A stretch of DNA of 64,000 nucleotides from Theobroma cacao. Its lineage: Eukaryota; Streptophyta; Magnoliopsida; Malvales; Malvaceae. Numbering within the stretch: the first letter of the stretch is position 1; each line of letters begins with the position of its first letter. The stretch covers positions 6,812,448 through 6,876,447 of the forward strand of contig NC_030856.1 of the NCBI RefSeq assembly GCF_000208745.1, read 5' to 3'. Positions 11,701 through 22,790 of the stretch are shown here, in pieces. The notes below the pieces were generated by a model, which saw only the letters and a list, made by a program, of their open reading frames with translations, did no database searches and was not told the DNA's origin. A program made the translations under genes and the position numbers.

Positions 11701-14700
11701 GAAAAGGAACTCTTACATAGAAATACATTAAACAAAGCTTAGCAAACTAAAGAGGAGAAGAGAATGTACAGAGATGCCTTGATGTTTAAGAAAGGATAGA
11801 AAACGGTGTCAGGGGAGATGAATGGAAGGAACACTACTTATGAGAATGAAAAAACCCAAACTATAAGAGAGTTATTTGTGGAATTTTGAAGATTGATATG
11901 GAATGGATCGAGAGAAGCTCTGTAGGCACACTAAAGTTGTTAACAAAGTCAAGACATCACAAAAAGCGAACATGGTCAGGTCATGGTTCATTATTGAAGG
12001 CATCTCGCTGCATTTATGGCATAGGAATATTTTTAATGCGATTGTTAGAGAATGGGGAAGTGGTGTTCAACTTGATGGACCAACCATTCATTGTGAGAGA
12101 TTTGACTATGCCAGGATATTGATTGAGATAGAGAAAGATTAGAAGGTCTCGCAAATGACACATTTGAAAATCAATGACCAGACGATTTCTTTCATGATAA
12201 GAAAGGAGGACAAAAGGAAAAGAGTGATGGATGTGCAGGATATAAAGAGATCAAAAAGTCTTAAATCTTGTGGTCGAAACCACAACGATGGAGATGGTCA
12301 GAGAATGAGAGTAATAGAGGTAGTTAGAAGAAGAAGTGTACTGAGGGCAAAAAATTCTTTTAACCACTTCAAATTCAAATTCAAATCACCTATCCTCAGA
12401 AAAAAGGTGTCAAGAAAAGTTAACACTGAGAATGTGATAAGGAAAATGATGGATCACGAGACATTAAATCAAGAAAGCTATCTAGCTTTGGATAGGCCAC
12501 TAAAATATAGTAGGCCATCACAACAAAATGGGGTTGCTTTTAGAGGGGAAAAGCCCAAATTCAAGATTAAGCTTTAGGTCAAGAATGAAGAGATAAGTAA
12601 TACTAGTAAAAGGAGGAAGAACGAGCTTGAACTATATATAGAAGATTAGAAGTTATGGGGAATCAAGGCGAGCCTTGTGGGGAATGAGGTGGAACTAATA
12701 CCAAGCTTAAAGGAATTGACTAAAGGTAGGGCTTTGACTCAAAGGAAAAATCATGAGGAAGGCAAGAGATTAGAAGACAGTGAACTACTAAGGAAGCAAG
12801 GGATGATGAACTTGGAGGGCAAAGCGTTGTCAAATTTAGCGATAGGCAATAGAAGGTATATGGACAACAGATGTGCAAGCATTCAAATCCTTTAAAGATT
12901 AGGTACAAAAGTTACAATATCCACAAAAAATGAACCATGAGAAAGATTGAATAGAATGGGGAAGATCAGAGAGAAGAGGATAAGATTGAGAAAAAGTCGA
13001 TAGAGGCCAGCTACACAAGAGTTGTGAGAATAGGAATTAGGGGTAAGGATAAAAAACTTAGAACATCAAATAGACAAAGGACCAGAGAAAGTGAACTAGA
13101 CGCCCCATGCCTAATCAAAGAACAGATCAATGTAGAGCAAAGAGGGATGGAACAAGATAATTTCTTGGGAAACCGAATCACCAATGAAGACATCCAACAC
13201 CAAAATGCAATGATAATGAAAAAAGCATAGGTAACCTACAAAGTGGGAATTTAGCTGGGGATGGTTCATTAACAAGACATGTAGACCATGATAAGAATTT
13301 TCGTTGCTGTGGAGTTAGAGGAATTGTAGAGAGAAAAAGACGACAGTTTTTGAATGGTATGTGTTCTTGCTTGGGTTATTTTTATGAGTCTATAATGTTG
13401 TCTATTACTTAGGACGTTAAACATATAGGTAAACCAGAAAAGAATAGGGCCCTTAGAAGTTTGGTGGTTGCACATAGTTTCAAATTCCTTTTGGTTTAGG
13501 AAACAAAATGCTAAGAATTGAAGCAGAAAACTATTGAGAGCTTTTGGGGAAATAAAAGGCTTGGGTGGTGATATCTCTTGCAATTGGGAGCTTTGAGGTT
13601 TGCTGCTATGTTGAGATAAGGACTTTTTTATTGTTGAAAAGGTAATTGTTGACAGAGGATACATTGTTATTGTGGGACAAGTAAATGAACTCAATATTGG
13701 GTGTGGGATAGGCAATGTGTATGGTCCTAATGTTAATTCTGATAGATAGAACTTCTGGGATGATTTGAGGAGGATAATAAGTGAAGAAAATGCTTCTTAG
13801 TGCATTTGAGGGGAATTTAGTGTGGTTAAAAACAGTGAAGAAAAATTTGAGGTCACCACTAATGAAAGAGTTATGGAGAGCTTTGTGGAATTTATAGAGG
13901 ATTGCGGTTTAGTTGACTTACCCATATCCGGGGGAAAGTTCATATGGGAGAGTCACAGGGAAGTCATGTCCTATAATAGACTTGATCGGTTTTTACTCTT
14001 GATTAAAATTATGGAAGCCTATCACATCATCCAACAATTGTGCCTACCACGATCTATATCGGACCACAACCCTGTTGCACTCACCATGGAAGAGAAGAAT
14101 TGGGGTCCAAAGCCATTTCGCCTTTTCAACCATTGGTTAGACAAAGACACATTCCAACCAATGTTTGAGAGAGCATGGAAGGAGGCAACTATTGTTAGAG
14201 GGTGCAGAGGTGATGTCTAGTATAGATTGAGGGAAACAAATAAGTGCATTGAATATTGGTAACTTAACATTTTTGGGGGTCGGTAGACAAAATATCAGTA
14301 GACTTGAAGCAGAAATTCACAATCTTGAGTTGGAATAGCAAAATTATGGAGACACCGGTGAGATTATGAAGAAAATTATAAAATTGAAAATCGAATTGTG
14401 GGAAGCACTAAGAGCCAAAGAGAGAAGTTGGTGGCAAAAATCCAAGGTGAAATGCATCTCAAAGGCGATAGAAATATGAGATTTTTCCACAATATCACCT
14501 TAGCAAGGAAAAGAAGAAACACAATAAATTTTCTTGTGTTCAGATGAAGGGCAGTGAGGATCCTCAAGCCCTAAGATAGAAGTTAGGAGCCATTTTCAAT
14601 CTTTGTATGGAAAAAAGGAAAATGCATCATTGAGCGATCTAAGGGGTGATTTTAGGGTGCTCAAAGACAACTCAAAAAAAGCTTTGGAAAAGCCTTTTAT

Positions 14701-17700
14701 TGAATAGGAAATTTGGAATTCCATCATCAACTGTGATAGTAGTCGAGCTCCAGGGCCAGGTGGGTTTAGTATGGGTTTCTTCAAGAAGCAATGGAAAACT
14801 CTCAAAGGGGAGATCATGAAGATAGTCAAGGATTTTTATCATACAGCTTCTCTGGACAGCAAGGTAAGCACGTTGTTTATCACGCTCATACCCAAGTGTA
14901 GTAGTCTAACCTCCATTAATGATTGCAAACCAATAAGTCTCATAAGCAGTCTCTACAAAATAATAGCCAAAACGCTCGCCAACAAGTTGAAATTGGTGAT
15001 TAACGAGGTTATTGGTGAAAATTAGTTTGCTTTTGTTATTGGTTGACAACTTCTTAATTGCACCTTATTACAAGTGAGGTCATCGATTTCCTAAGAAAAG
15101 AGGCGACGATGGACTGTTATTCAAGGTTGATTTCAAAATGGTGTATGATTCTGTGGATTGGGAGTTTCTTGACTTCATTTTGGGAAAAATGGGATTTGGC
15201 ATCCGATGGAAAAAATGGGTTAAGGAGTGTTTCTCTTTAGCATCCATATCGGTTTTGGTTAACTGCAACCAATCAAATCAATTTTGAATGCGAAGAGGAC
15301 TATGCTAAGGCTGTCTGCTTTCACCTTTCCTATTTAATTGTGTAACGAAAGCTTTTAATGTGCTTATGCACAAAGCTATCAGTACGGGACTATGCTAGGG
15401 AGTGGAAATTCGCAGAAACTGGATGGTTGTCTCTCATTTACAATTTGCTGATGACATTGTAATCCTATGTAAACCTTATTTGCATGGCCTTATAAATGCT
15501 AAACATTTGCTGAGGTGCTTCTAGATAGTTTCCAAACCCAAGATTAACTTCCAGAAGAGTTGTTTGTATGGCATTAGTCTTGATCATGAAATTACAATGG
15601 ATTGGGCAAGTAAGATTGCTAGCAAAGCAAATCAATGGCCTACGACTTACTTGGGATTACCCCTTGGCACCACTACAAACTCGATTAAGATGTGGAAGTC
15701 AATTGTTGACAAAGTAGAGGCAAGACTCTCGGTGTGGAAAACAAAGTCCCTTTCTTTTAAAGGAAGAATAACTTTGTTGTGGATAGTTCTTAATACCCTA
15801 CCAGTATTTTTTATGTCAATATTTGTAATGCCAGTCAGAGTTAAGAATTCAAAGACACTTCTTATGGGGTGGTACAATTGAAAGGAGAAAGATTCACTAT
15901 GTTAGTTGGGAATCAACATGCCTGTACCATGACTTAGGTAAAATTGCCCTCGTTGATCTCTATGTTAAGAATTGAGCCCTCTTTAATAAATGGCTCTAGC
16001 GGTTCAGTAATGAAACGAGTGTTTTCTAGAGAAAGCTGATCACCAACAAAAATGAGTATGCTTCTCACACACTGATGCCATCAAATGCTAACTCAAGAAG
16101 ACTTTCGTACTATAAAAAAACATAATCAAGCCACTTGAGGATAACTTTGATATGGCGAGAATCACTTGTGATGGAATGGGAATCTTGGTTGGTAATGGCA
16201 AAAGGATTAATTTTTGGAGGGAGCGATGGATACTGGCAGTTGTTGTGTGCAACAAATTCTAGAGAATTTTTTCTTTGGCTGTTGATAAAAATGGTGTGAT
16301 TGAAGATTTCAGTAAATGGGATAATTAAAGGTGGGAGGGGACCATTAATTTGAGAAGAAATGTGCTTGGATGGCAAGAAGAACAACAGGATGCCTTCATG
16401 TTTTTACTCTCAGACCAGGTGCTACATAGGGACTTCCAAGACAAGCTGATTTGGAAACATAGCACAAGTGGCATCTATAACTCTAAGTCTTTTTGCCGAG
16501 CTGTTTTACTATTTAATCACTCAAGTTTTGAGGTGTGGAAATGACTTTAGGAAGGATTGGCACCCCATAAAGTTGAAGCTTTATGTTGGTAGCTTTTTAA
16601 AGGGAGATTAGCGATAAGACAAGAGCTGGCTCACAGAGGCGTTATCAAATAAAAGGCCATGTACTGCCTACTGTGCAAAACATGTAATGAGACCATTAAC
16701 CATTTTTTTATACCCTGAAACTTGGAAATTGTGATACTGGTGCTGTGACTTTTGGAATGTCAAATAGGTTATGCATGATGATCCTATTATTTGCTTTCAA
16801 TCCTAGAGTGAGATGAGTGAATGGATGAAAAATGGGAAGGTGTTTAGAATGGTTTTTTATACTATTGCAGGGCCCATATGGTTAGCATGAAATGAGGCTA
16901 TGTTTAAAGGCAATGAGTGGAACAGCTCTATTATTTTTTATACAATCAAGTTGAGATTGGGATGGCGGGTAAAGGCCAAACGGCCAAAGCTCAACCTTTC
17001 TCTCTTAGATGTGATTAGAAGCCCAAATCTTGGTTTGAGCCCTCAAGAAAAGAAATAGACAAAGAGATTAAGTGCTTGGTAAGAACCACTTCCGGGAAGC
17101 CTTAAGCTCAATGTTGACATGACTGTTAGTGGAAGCCATGGTGAAGCAAGGATAAGAGGGGTTTTAACAGACAAAAAAAGTAGCATCTTTCTTCTTTTCT
17201 CAATGTCAATGGGAGTCATGGATTCAAATACAACTGAATTGTTGGCTCTTTCGAAGGGCTTTCAAGTGATGGCAACTTTGAAATGGGCTAACTCCCATAG
17301 GGTAGTCTTTGAAAGTGACTCCTCTAACCTCGTTTCATGGGTGAGGAGCACCCACAACATCCCATGGAAACATAGGAGGATCATCATGAAGATTGAAGGG
17401 CTAAAAGTCAAACTTTCTATGTGGAGCATTACAAAGGTTCCTCTATATTTATACGAAATGGCTGTTAGCTTGGCCAAAACAGGCATACGTAGACAGGGAG
17501 ATCTGATGTGGATCATTGGTAATGTATGTGAGAAGCAGGCAACAGAGGAAAGCTAGTTTTAGTATAGCATAGGGATATAAATTTTCATTTACATTAGGGT
17601 GTATAGTGGGAAAGAGTTGATGATAATTTAGCTCTTCCTTTCTTGCATTCACTTGCAGATTTTGAGGAGCATAGGGAAGGCTATTCAAGCCAACTTTTGT

Positions 17701-20700
17701 GTACTCCTTTGTACCTATCATCGGTACTACTAATTCACTACCTTTCAAAAAAAATTGAAAAATTGAAAAAAAAAAAGGAACATAGATAAGTAGATAATAT
17801 ATTTGAATTTTTTGTTAAAATAATTCATGAACAGAACAGAAATAAAACTCTTGAATATAATAGAAAAAGGAATTAAAAAAGGTGAAAATCAATGGGAAAT
17901 TTTAATTTAAATAAAAAATAATGAGATTAAATAAAGAGTGTGACACTATTACCAAAAACTAGAAAAATATAGAAAAGAAAGATGTGGAAAATCCAAATGA
18001 TATCATAAGCCCAAAAAGAGGTAAAATATAAACTATTTGTTATGATTATTAGTTGATGCAATATAGTTAGAGCAATTATTCTTTTTTAATAAAAAATTTT
18101 ACATTTTTTCGTTTCATTGTAAAATAATATATAGTGCATGTTCACTAAAGTGTGTTTTCTCAATCTTAACTTTACATACAAAAGAAAAAAGAAAAAATAT
18201 ACATAAACTTAAAAATGGTTGCAGCGAATTTAATAGAAGAAAAAATAAGTAATTAAAAGGAATTACTAATTGCAGAAATGTGGCAGTGTTAAAAGAAAAA
18301 GAAACTCAATAAAAAAACTAAAATATTGTGAGAAAAAAAGGGCTAGGAATATGCCATAAATGCGTCCCAATATATATTTATTTTTTACCTTTGAGGTTGT
18401 TTTCTCCAAGATACAAAAGCTTGAGCATAGTTAAATTTTCTATTTCTTTCGGTATTGTTCTCTCAAAATGATTAAAAATTAGGATAAATCTTTTAACTCT
18501 TGGCACTTGAATAAATTCATTGGAATTGGATCATAAAGGTGGTTAAAACTCCTTTATAATCTTGCACTTTGGGAAACGATTTGTTATAATTTTGGTTGAC
18601 GCAATATAATCATAGGGAAATTTACAAAATTTAAGGGCATTTTCATCTTATTTTGTCCATTTGTGTGCCTAAGAGAAAAGGGAGGCATGGGACTTTGGAA
18701 GACAGGGAGGGATGACGGATAGGGGGGAGGAGATTGACAAGTCGGCGAAAGAAGGGGAGGAGCAGAGGAGAGAGAGAGAGAGAGAGAGAGAGGAGGAAGA
18801 GTCATGCCAGTTTAGACAAGTTTATTTAAATAATGTATTAGTGGAAAATCAGTCTTGACTAACNAGGAGAGAGAGAGAGAGAGAGAGAGAGAGGAGGAAG
18901 AGTCATGCCAGTTTAGACAAGTTTATTTAAATAATGTATTAGTGGAAAATCAGTCTTGACTAACATCAAATCTTATACTTTACATCTAAAAGCAAAAGGA
19001 TAAAATAAACATAAACTAAAAAATAATCATATTGAATTTAATAGAAAATATAATAACGAATTAAAAAAATTACGAAATTGCAAAATGTGACATTGTTAAA
19101 CGAAAAAACCAATAGAAAAAAAGAATGAACTAGAAATCTACCTACATTAAAAGTTGTCCCAAAGGACAATTGAGGGTCTAGTCATTGGCCATGCGGTATG
19201 GCCAAATGAGCCCTTGGGACATGCTTGTTTTTTTCTAAAGAGGAAAGGTTTTTTTTTATGGTTTTTGTGTTTTTGGAGGTGATGGCATTTCCGTCTTTTC
19301 CTAATGCTATGGGTCCAAAATTTTCTTCTCTCCATTGGAGTGTTCTCTTGCTTTCTCTCTTGGTTAGAGGAAGAATATGGAGAAAGAATGAGAGGATGGG
19401 GTGAGGAGAGAAGAGAGAGGAGAGATAAAGCATGAGAGAGAGTTAAGGGTATAAACAAAGAGAAGAAAAATAAATATAAATTTAAATTTGTGATTTTTTA
19501 ATTAATTGAACAGATTAGATAGAGATAAAATGTCTTCTCTTTCTTTTTTTTTTTCTTTTTTTCTCCTTCTTATTTCCTTGCCCATTGTTTTACCTTTTAA
19601 TTATTTATTTTATTCATTTAATTTTAATTTATGCATTAATTCAAATTTATAAAGTTAGTTTAAAAAATTATAAGAATAAAAATAATTAATTAAAAATTAA
19701 TTCCATGATTTTCTGTTTATCCAGTTTTTATTATTTAGGTTTTTTATTATTTTTTATAATGTTATTGCTTCCATACAGAAACCAAAAACTTTTATGTAAG
19801 TTTCTAATTTTCTTTTCTTTTTATCTCATTTGATTTGTTTATTTAGGCTTTTATTATTTGGATTCTTTGTTATTTTTATTGTTATAATATTATTGTTTCC
19901 ATACCGAAATCAGAAACTTTTCAAGTAAGTTTTTAAATTTTTCTTTCTTTTTATCTCATTTGATTAAGTGTGTGGTTATTCTTCTCTATTGTAGACAACA
20001 ATCTACTTGAACCTTTGTGAAATTGAGTTTAGTTTTTTTCCTTTTTTTATTCTTTCACGGTTTTATAAAAGATGAAATGCTTATTGTCACTATTGGAAAA
20101 TAAGCTATACAGAGACCAAATGTTAAGGTTGTTGAAATGTTAGGTACTTATCATGTATTGTATGTGTTCCTATATTGTATATTGTAGCCTACATTCACAA
20201 CTCTTAAAATAGACTACTACTTACAAAATTATGTAACTTTTAACCTTTTCTATACACATCTCAGTTGACAAACAACTTCATGATTGCTTATGTAAAGTGA
20301 GCATTATATGATTATTGAAATGTAGGTATATTTGAACAAACATTGTTTTACCTATATCACATGAGTGCATCGCACGCGTATACTCTAGTATGCTAAAAAT
20401 GGATCACAATATTTCTTTGGATTTGTTTTCTTTAATTATTTATTTGGATTTGTTAATAACAAAATAACAAAATTAATGATAAAAATTTTACACACATTTC
20501 TATTTTTATATTTTATATTATAGATATATATAACAAAGAGTCAAACCATTAGGATCTGTAAATAATATTATTCAAATATTTACAACAGTTGCAGCTATAT
20601 AGAAACTGAACATACATGAGAAAAAATATAACTATTACCTGTCAATTTATTAGTGGAAAAATCAAGTCTTTTTAGAAGCGTTAGGTTACCAATCTGTTGT

Positions 20701-22549
20701 GGAATTTCACCTGCATAATAAAATTGATCCCTTGATTAATTTCAAATTGAACAACAACTTATACGGCCTACTTGTTTGTCAAATGGAACAATTAAAATTA
20801 CCAAAGAAAGTTTAGAATTTAGATAATACAAAGCAATATAATTTACATAATATAATGCAAATAAATTAAAAAAAAATTCTAAACCATCAACATAGATAAG
20901 TAGATAGTATATTTCAATTTTTGGTTGAAAGATTCGTGAACAAAAGAAAAAGGAATTACAAAAAGTGAAGACCAATGGTAAAAATTAATTTAAATGAAAA
21001 ACAATGAGATTAAATAAAGCGTGTGACACTATTACCAAAAACCAGAAAAATATAGAAAAGAAAGATGTGGAAAATCCAAATGGTATCGTAAGCCGAAAAA
21101 GAGGTAAAATATAAACTATTTGTTACGATTATTAGTTGATGCAATATAATTAGAGCAATTATTATTTTTCAATAAGAAATTTTACATTTTGTCGTTTCAC
21201 TATAAAGTAATGTATGGTGCATGTTCATTAAAGTGTGTTTCTTAATCTTAACTTTACATATAAAAGAAAAAGGATAGAATATACATAAACTTAAAAGTGA
21301 TCGCAGTGAATTTAATAGAAAAAGTATAAGGAATTAAAAGAATTACTAGAATGCAAAAATGTGATAGTGTTAAACAAACCCAATAAAAAAAGAACAAAAA
21401 TATTGTAGGCCCAAAAAGAGAAAAAAAAAAAAAAGAAAACGGCTTTGCTATTGTGAAAAAGAAAGGACTAGAAATATGCTAAAAATGCGTCCCAATATAT
21501 ATATATATATATTTTTTACCTTTGAGGTTGTTCTCTCCAAGATACAGGGTCTCCAGCATAGTCAAATTTCCTATTTCTTTCGGTGTAGTTCCCTCGAAAT
21601 GATTATAAGATAAAGATAAAACTTTTAACTCTGGACACTTGAATAAATTCATTGGAATTGGACCAGAAAGGTGGTTAAAACTCAAGTGAAGCCCTTTTAA
21701 TTTAGGTAAACGATCAAACATATCTGATGAGATATGACCAGTAAGGTTATTAAATGTTAAAGCAATGTTTTGCAAGGAAGACATGTTGAGTGGGATTGAA
21801 GGTATGGAACCAATTAGTTGATTTTGGGTAAGATAAATCTCTAGCAATGAAGATATGCTGAAGATTGAGGACGGTATGGAGCCTGAAAGCTGATTAGAAC
21901 TTAAATCTAAAAATCTCAAGCTAGAAAGGTTTCCAATTTCCACTGGGATATGTCCTTGCAAATTGTTGTTCTGCAAGCTCAAGACCTGTAGTTTTGACAA
22001 AGAGCACAAAGAAGTTGGGATAGCTCCCACAAAGTTATTACCGTCCAAACTCAAGTTTTGAAGTTTAGGGAAGGAACCAAACCAAGATGGGATTTCCCCG
22101 TTGAAATTGTTGTAACGCAGAATTAGATGTTTCAGCCGACGCAAATTAGCCAACGCGATAGGCAACGAACCATGAAAACTGTTGTTTCCAATGTCAAGGA
22201 AAGCAACAAAAGACAGATTTCCCATGTCTGGTGGTATGGTGCCAAAGAGGTTCATGCCAAATAGATTCAAAGAAGTGACTCTGTGGTGTCGAGATCCGCA
22301 AGTGACACCAACCCAATTGCAAATAGAGGTAGCAGTTGACCAGTTGGTAGCCAGAAGATCACTGTTGACACGGGCTTTTAGTGCAAGAAGAGCCAACTGG
22401 TCTGTGCTGATGTTGGTTGTTGCGGATTTGATAGAGAATGAAACCCCAAAATTAGGCAGCACCACCACCACCACCACCACCATAAGAGCCACAATGAACC
22501 GAGTGTTTCCCATGACGCTATGTAGAAGTGGAGCTTGTGAAAGGAACAT
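8422..22549 (-). CDS. LRR receptor-like kinase, non-RD, subfamily XII type (copy A)
   Basis: Predicted plasma-membrane receptor kinase of the FLS2/EFR/XA21 class, whose studied members sense microbial ligands; the ligand here is unknown. Exons: 22549-21520, 20710-20639, 10886-8880, 8783-8422 (1030+72+2007+362 nt, all with GT-AG borders), giving 1156 residues. Order: signal peptide (MGNTRF then a Val-rich core), LRRNT domain with SICNWVGVTCG, roughly two dozen LRRs, a C-terminal cap with NEELCG and LPPCK, membrane helix (EFILLPVGSTLLILALIVV), then kinase. Kinase marks: GAGSFGSVY loop, AIKVF lysine, IECEV glutamate, HCDLKPSN catalytic loop (Cys before Asp, hence non-RD), DFG, APEYG across the exon 3/4 join, DVYSFGI. 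Start: ATG at 22549, or ATG at 22513 (MGNTRF), which has the better context and leaves a sensible 5' UTR after the TATA at 22588-22596. Intron 2 is 9752 bp because of a LINE and a Helitron. Confidence 0.9.
8880..10886 (-). CDS. RLK A exon 3
   Basis: 2007 nt. Acceptor GCTGGCAG|GTAAAATACC, donor GCACCAG|GTAATG. Codes the remaining LRRs, C-terminal cap, membrane helix, juxtamembrane region and the kinase up to GYMAP. The open frame upstream of 10886 is intron read-through and not coding. Confidence 0.92.
11041..11074 (-). pseudogene. Fossil copy of exon 2
   Basis: Inside intron 2. It matches the first half of exon 2 (EIP..IGNLTLL part), but the acceptor is changed from GCAG|G to GCAAG and the match stops before the donor. 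The equivalent in copy B is 53017-53049. With 18389-18580 it marks an old duplication of the exon 1 tail-intron 1-exon 2 block. Confidence 0.75.
11306..12577 (+). pseudogene. LINE ORF1 remnant (RRM-like plant type)
   Basis: Pieces in different frames: FTIFVDNTIS...WFDKFEVV (first half of an RRM-like fold), then KFVFVRYATLRRCKAL around 11565-11612 (second RRM signature) after a frame break. Further on, WFIIEGISLHLWHRNIFNAIVREWG (11984-12062) is the conserved block of plant LINE ORF1 (usually L..GIPLHLWH...F..I...WG). The basic C-terminal part follows to about 12577. Several frameshifts and stops. No CCHC knuckle seen. Confidence 0.7.
13620..14220 (+). pseudogene. LINE ORF2 endonuclease remnant (C-terminal part)
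   Basis: Reads NVYGPN near 13716 (endonuclease block), then an open piece from 13822 with GLVDLPISGGKFIWES, YNRLDRFLL and SDHNPVAL (Asp-His pair of the AP-endonuclease-like active site), followed by the linker FRLFNHWLDKDTF. Stops before 13822 break it. Confidence 0.8.
14560..15881 (+). pseudogene. LINE ORF2 reverse transcriptase remnant
   Basis: SSRAPGPGGFSMGFFKKQW (about 14735), LFITLIPKC..SINDCKPISLISSLYKIIAKTLANKLK (14870-14990), YDSVDWEFLDFILGKMGFG (about 15148-15205), QFADDIVILCKP (15440-15477; catalytic Asp pair), and TTYLGLPLGT...W..IVDKVEARLSVWK (15640-15745). Internal stops at several points; consistent with a dead copy. Confidence 0.85.
17119..17556 (+). pseudogene. LINE RNase H domain
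   Basis: An uninterrupted 145-residue stretch with DSNTTELLALSKGFQ (the E-L-A helix), VVFESDSSNLVSWV (Asp position) and an ALAKTG-like end. The first Asp lies in KLNVDMTVSG just upstream (17104-17133). It belongs to the plant L1 RNase H family (RVT_3). It is open, but the rest of ORF2 is not. Confidence 0.75.
18389..18580 (-). pseudogene. Fossil copy of the 3' end of exon 1
   Basis: In intron 2. It repeats the last about 170 nt of exon 1 including the donor (CTCAAAG|GTAAAA), with substitutions that break the frame. The sequence to its left (17780-18388) repeats intron 1 (20890-21519). Copy B has the equivalent at 53875-54035. Confidence 0.8.
18767..18964. repeat. (GA)n run and an identical ~97-bp pair around an 'n'
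   Basis: A GA run, GAGGAAGAGTCATGCC and the next ~75 bases occur twice, without a visible difference outside the GA run, on either side of a single n at 18864. Copy B has this sequence once (about 54255-54350). Probably an unmerged contig overlap rather than a real tandem repeat. Confidence 0.75.
19137..20388 (+). mobile_element. Non-autonomous Helitron, 1252 bp
   Basis: Begins TCTACCTACATTAAAAG and ends CTAG (20385-20388), with a GTGC-ATC-GCAC hairpin at 20365-20375, nine bases before the CTAG. It sits between A (19136) and T (20389). Copy B has the unoccupied site CTAGAAA|TATG near 54519-54529, proving the borders. No Rep/helicase coding is visible, so it depends on another element for movement. 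It lies in intron 2 of RLK A. Confidence 0.9.
20639..20710 (-). CDS. RLK A exon 2 (72 nt, one LRR)
   Basis: Too short for ORF calling but clear from TTATGCAG|GTGAAATTCC (acceptor) and AATTGACAG|GTAATAG (donor). It reads GEIPQQIGNLTLLKRL then DFSTNKLTG: exactly one 24-residue LRR with phase-1 borders on both sides. It joins exon 1 (NNLKG) and exon 3 (GKIPIEIGN) in frame. Copy B has the same exon at 54721-54792. Confidence 0.9.
21520..22549 (-). CDS. RLK A exon 1
   Basis: Codes the signal peptide, LRRNT and about ten LRRs. It ends ..AACCTCAAAG|GTAAAA, so the splice falls after the first base of a Gly codon (phase 1). A GTG/CAC trinucleotide run at about 22460-22482 makes the poly-Val core of the signal peptide. 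Confidence 0.92.
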
Positions 22550-22790
22550 TTTGAATTATATGTGGAAAAGATGATGTTTCTTTTTCAATATATATAGAAA
22601 TTGTCAAAATTGTGGTAGGACATATTTCCACTTGCACCCTTCCACAGTGAGAAAATTTACCACTTGCATATTGGAGAGAATTCTTAGAGAGCAATGTTAT
22701 CATTTCTTACTCATTTTTATTGACATATCTAAAGGTCAAAAACAAGTGTTCTTATTTATAAAATTTATTACAATATCAAATTACATAAGC
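22550..22790 (-). promoter_or_regulatory. RLK A promoter region with TATA box
   Basis: Minus-strand TATATATA at about 22588-22596, roughly 40 bp before the ATG at 22549 and 75 bp before the ATG at 22513. Nearly identical to 56792-57032 in copy B. A diverged duplicate lies at 24500-24770. Confidence 0.6.

Larger units (their letters stand above)
11300..17760 (+). mobile_element. L1-type LINE, near full length but degenerate, inside intron 2 of RLK A
   Basis: About 6.4 kb, absent from the matching intron of copy B, where sequence runs straight from about 53250 to 53275. In order on the + strand: ORF1 remnants, endonuclease C-terminal part with SDHNP, reverse transcriptase with a PGPGGF-type motif, YDSVDW, FADD and YLGLPLG, a zinc-binding tail region, RNase H, and an A-rich tail near 17746-17772. 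Stops and frameshifts break every domain, so it is not active. It lies antisense to the host gene. Target-site duplication is unclear because both borders are A-rich (GTTGAAA / ATTGAAA). Confidence 0.88.
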
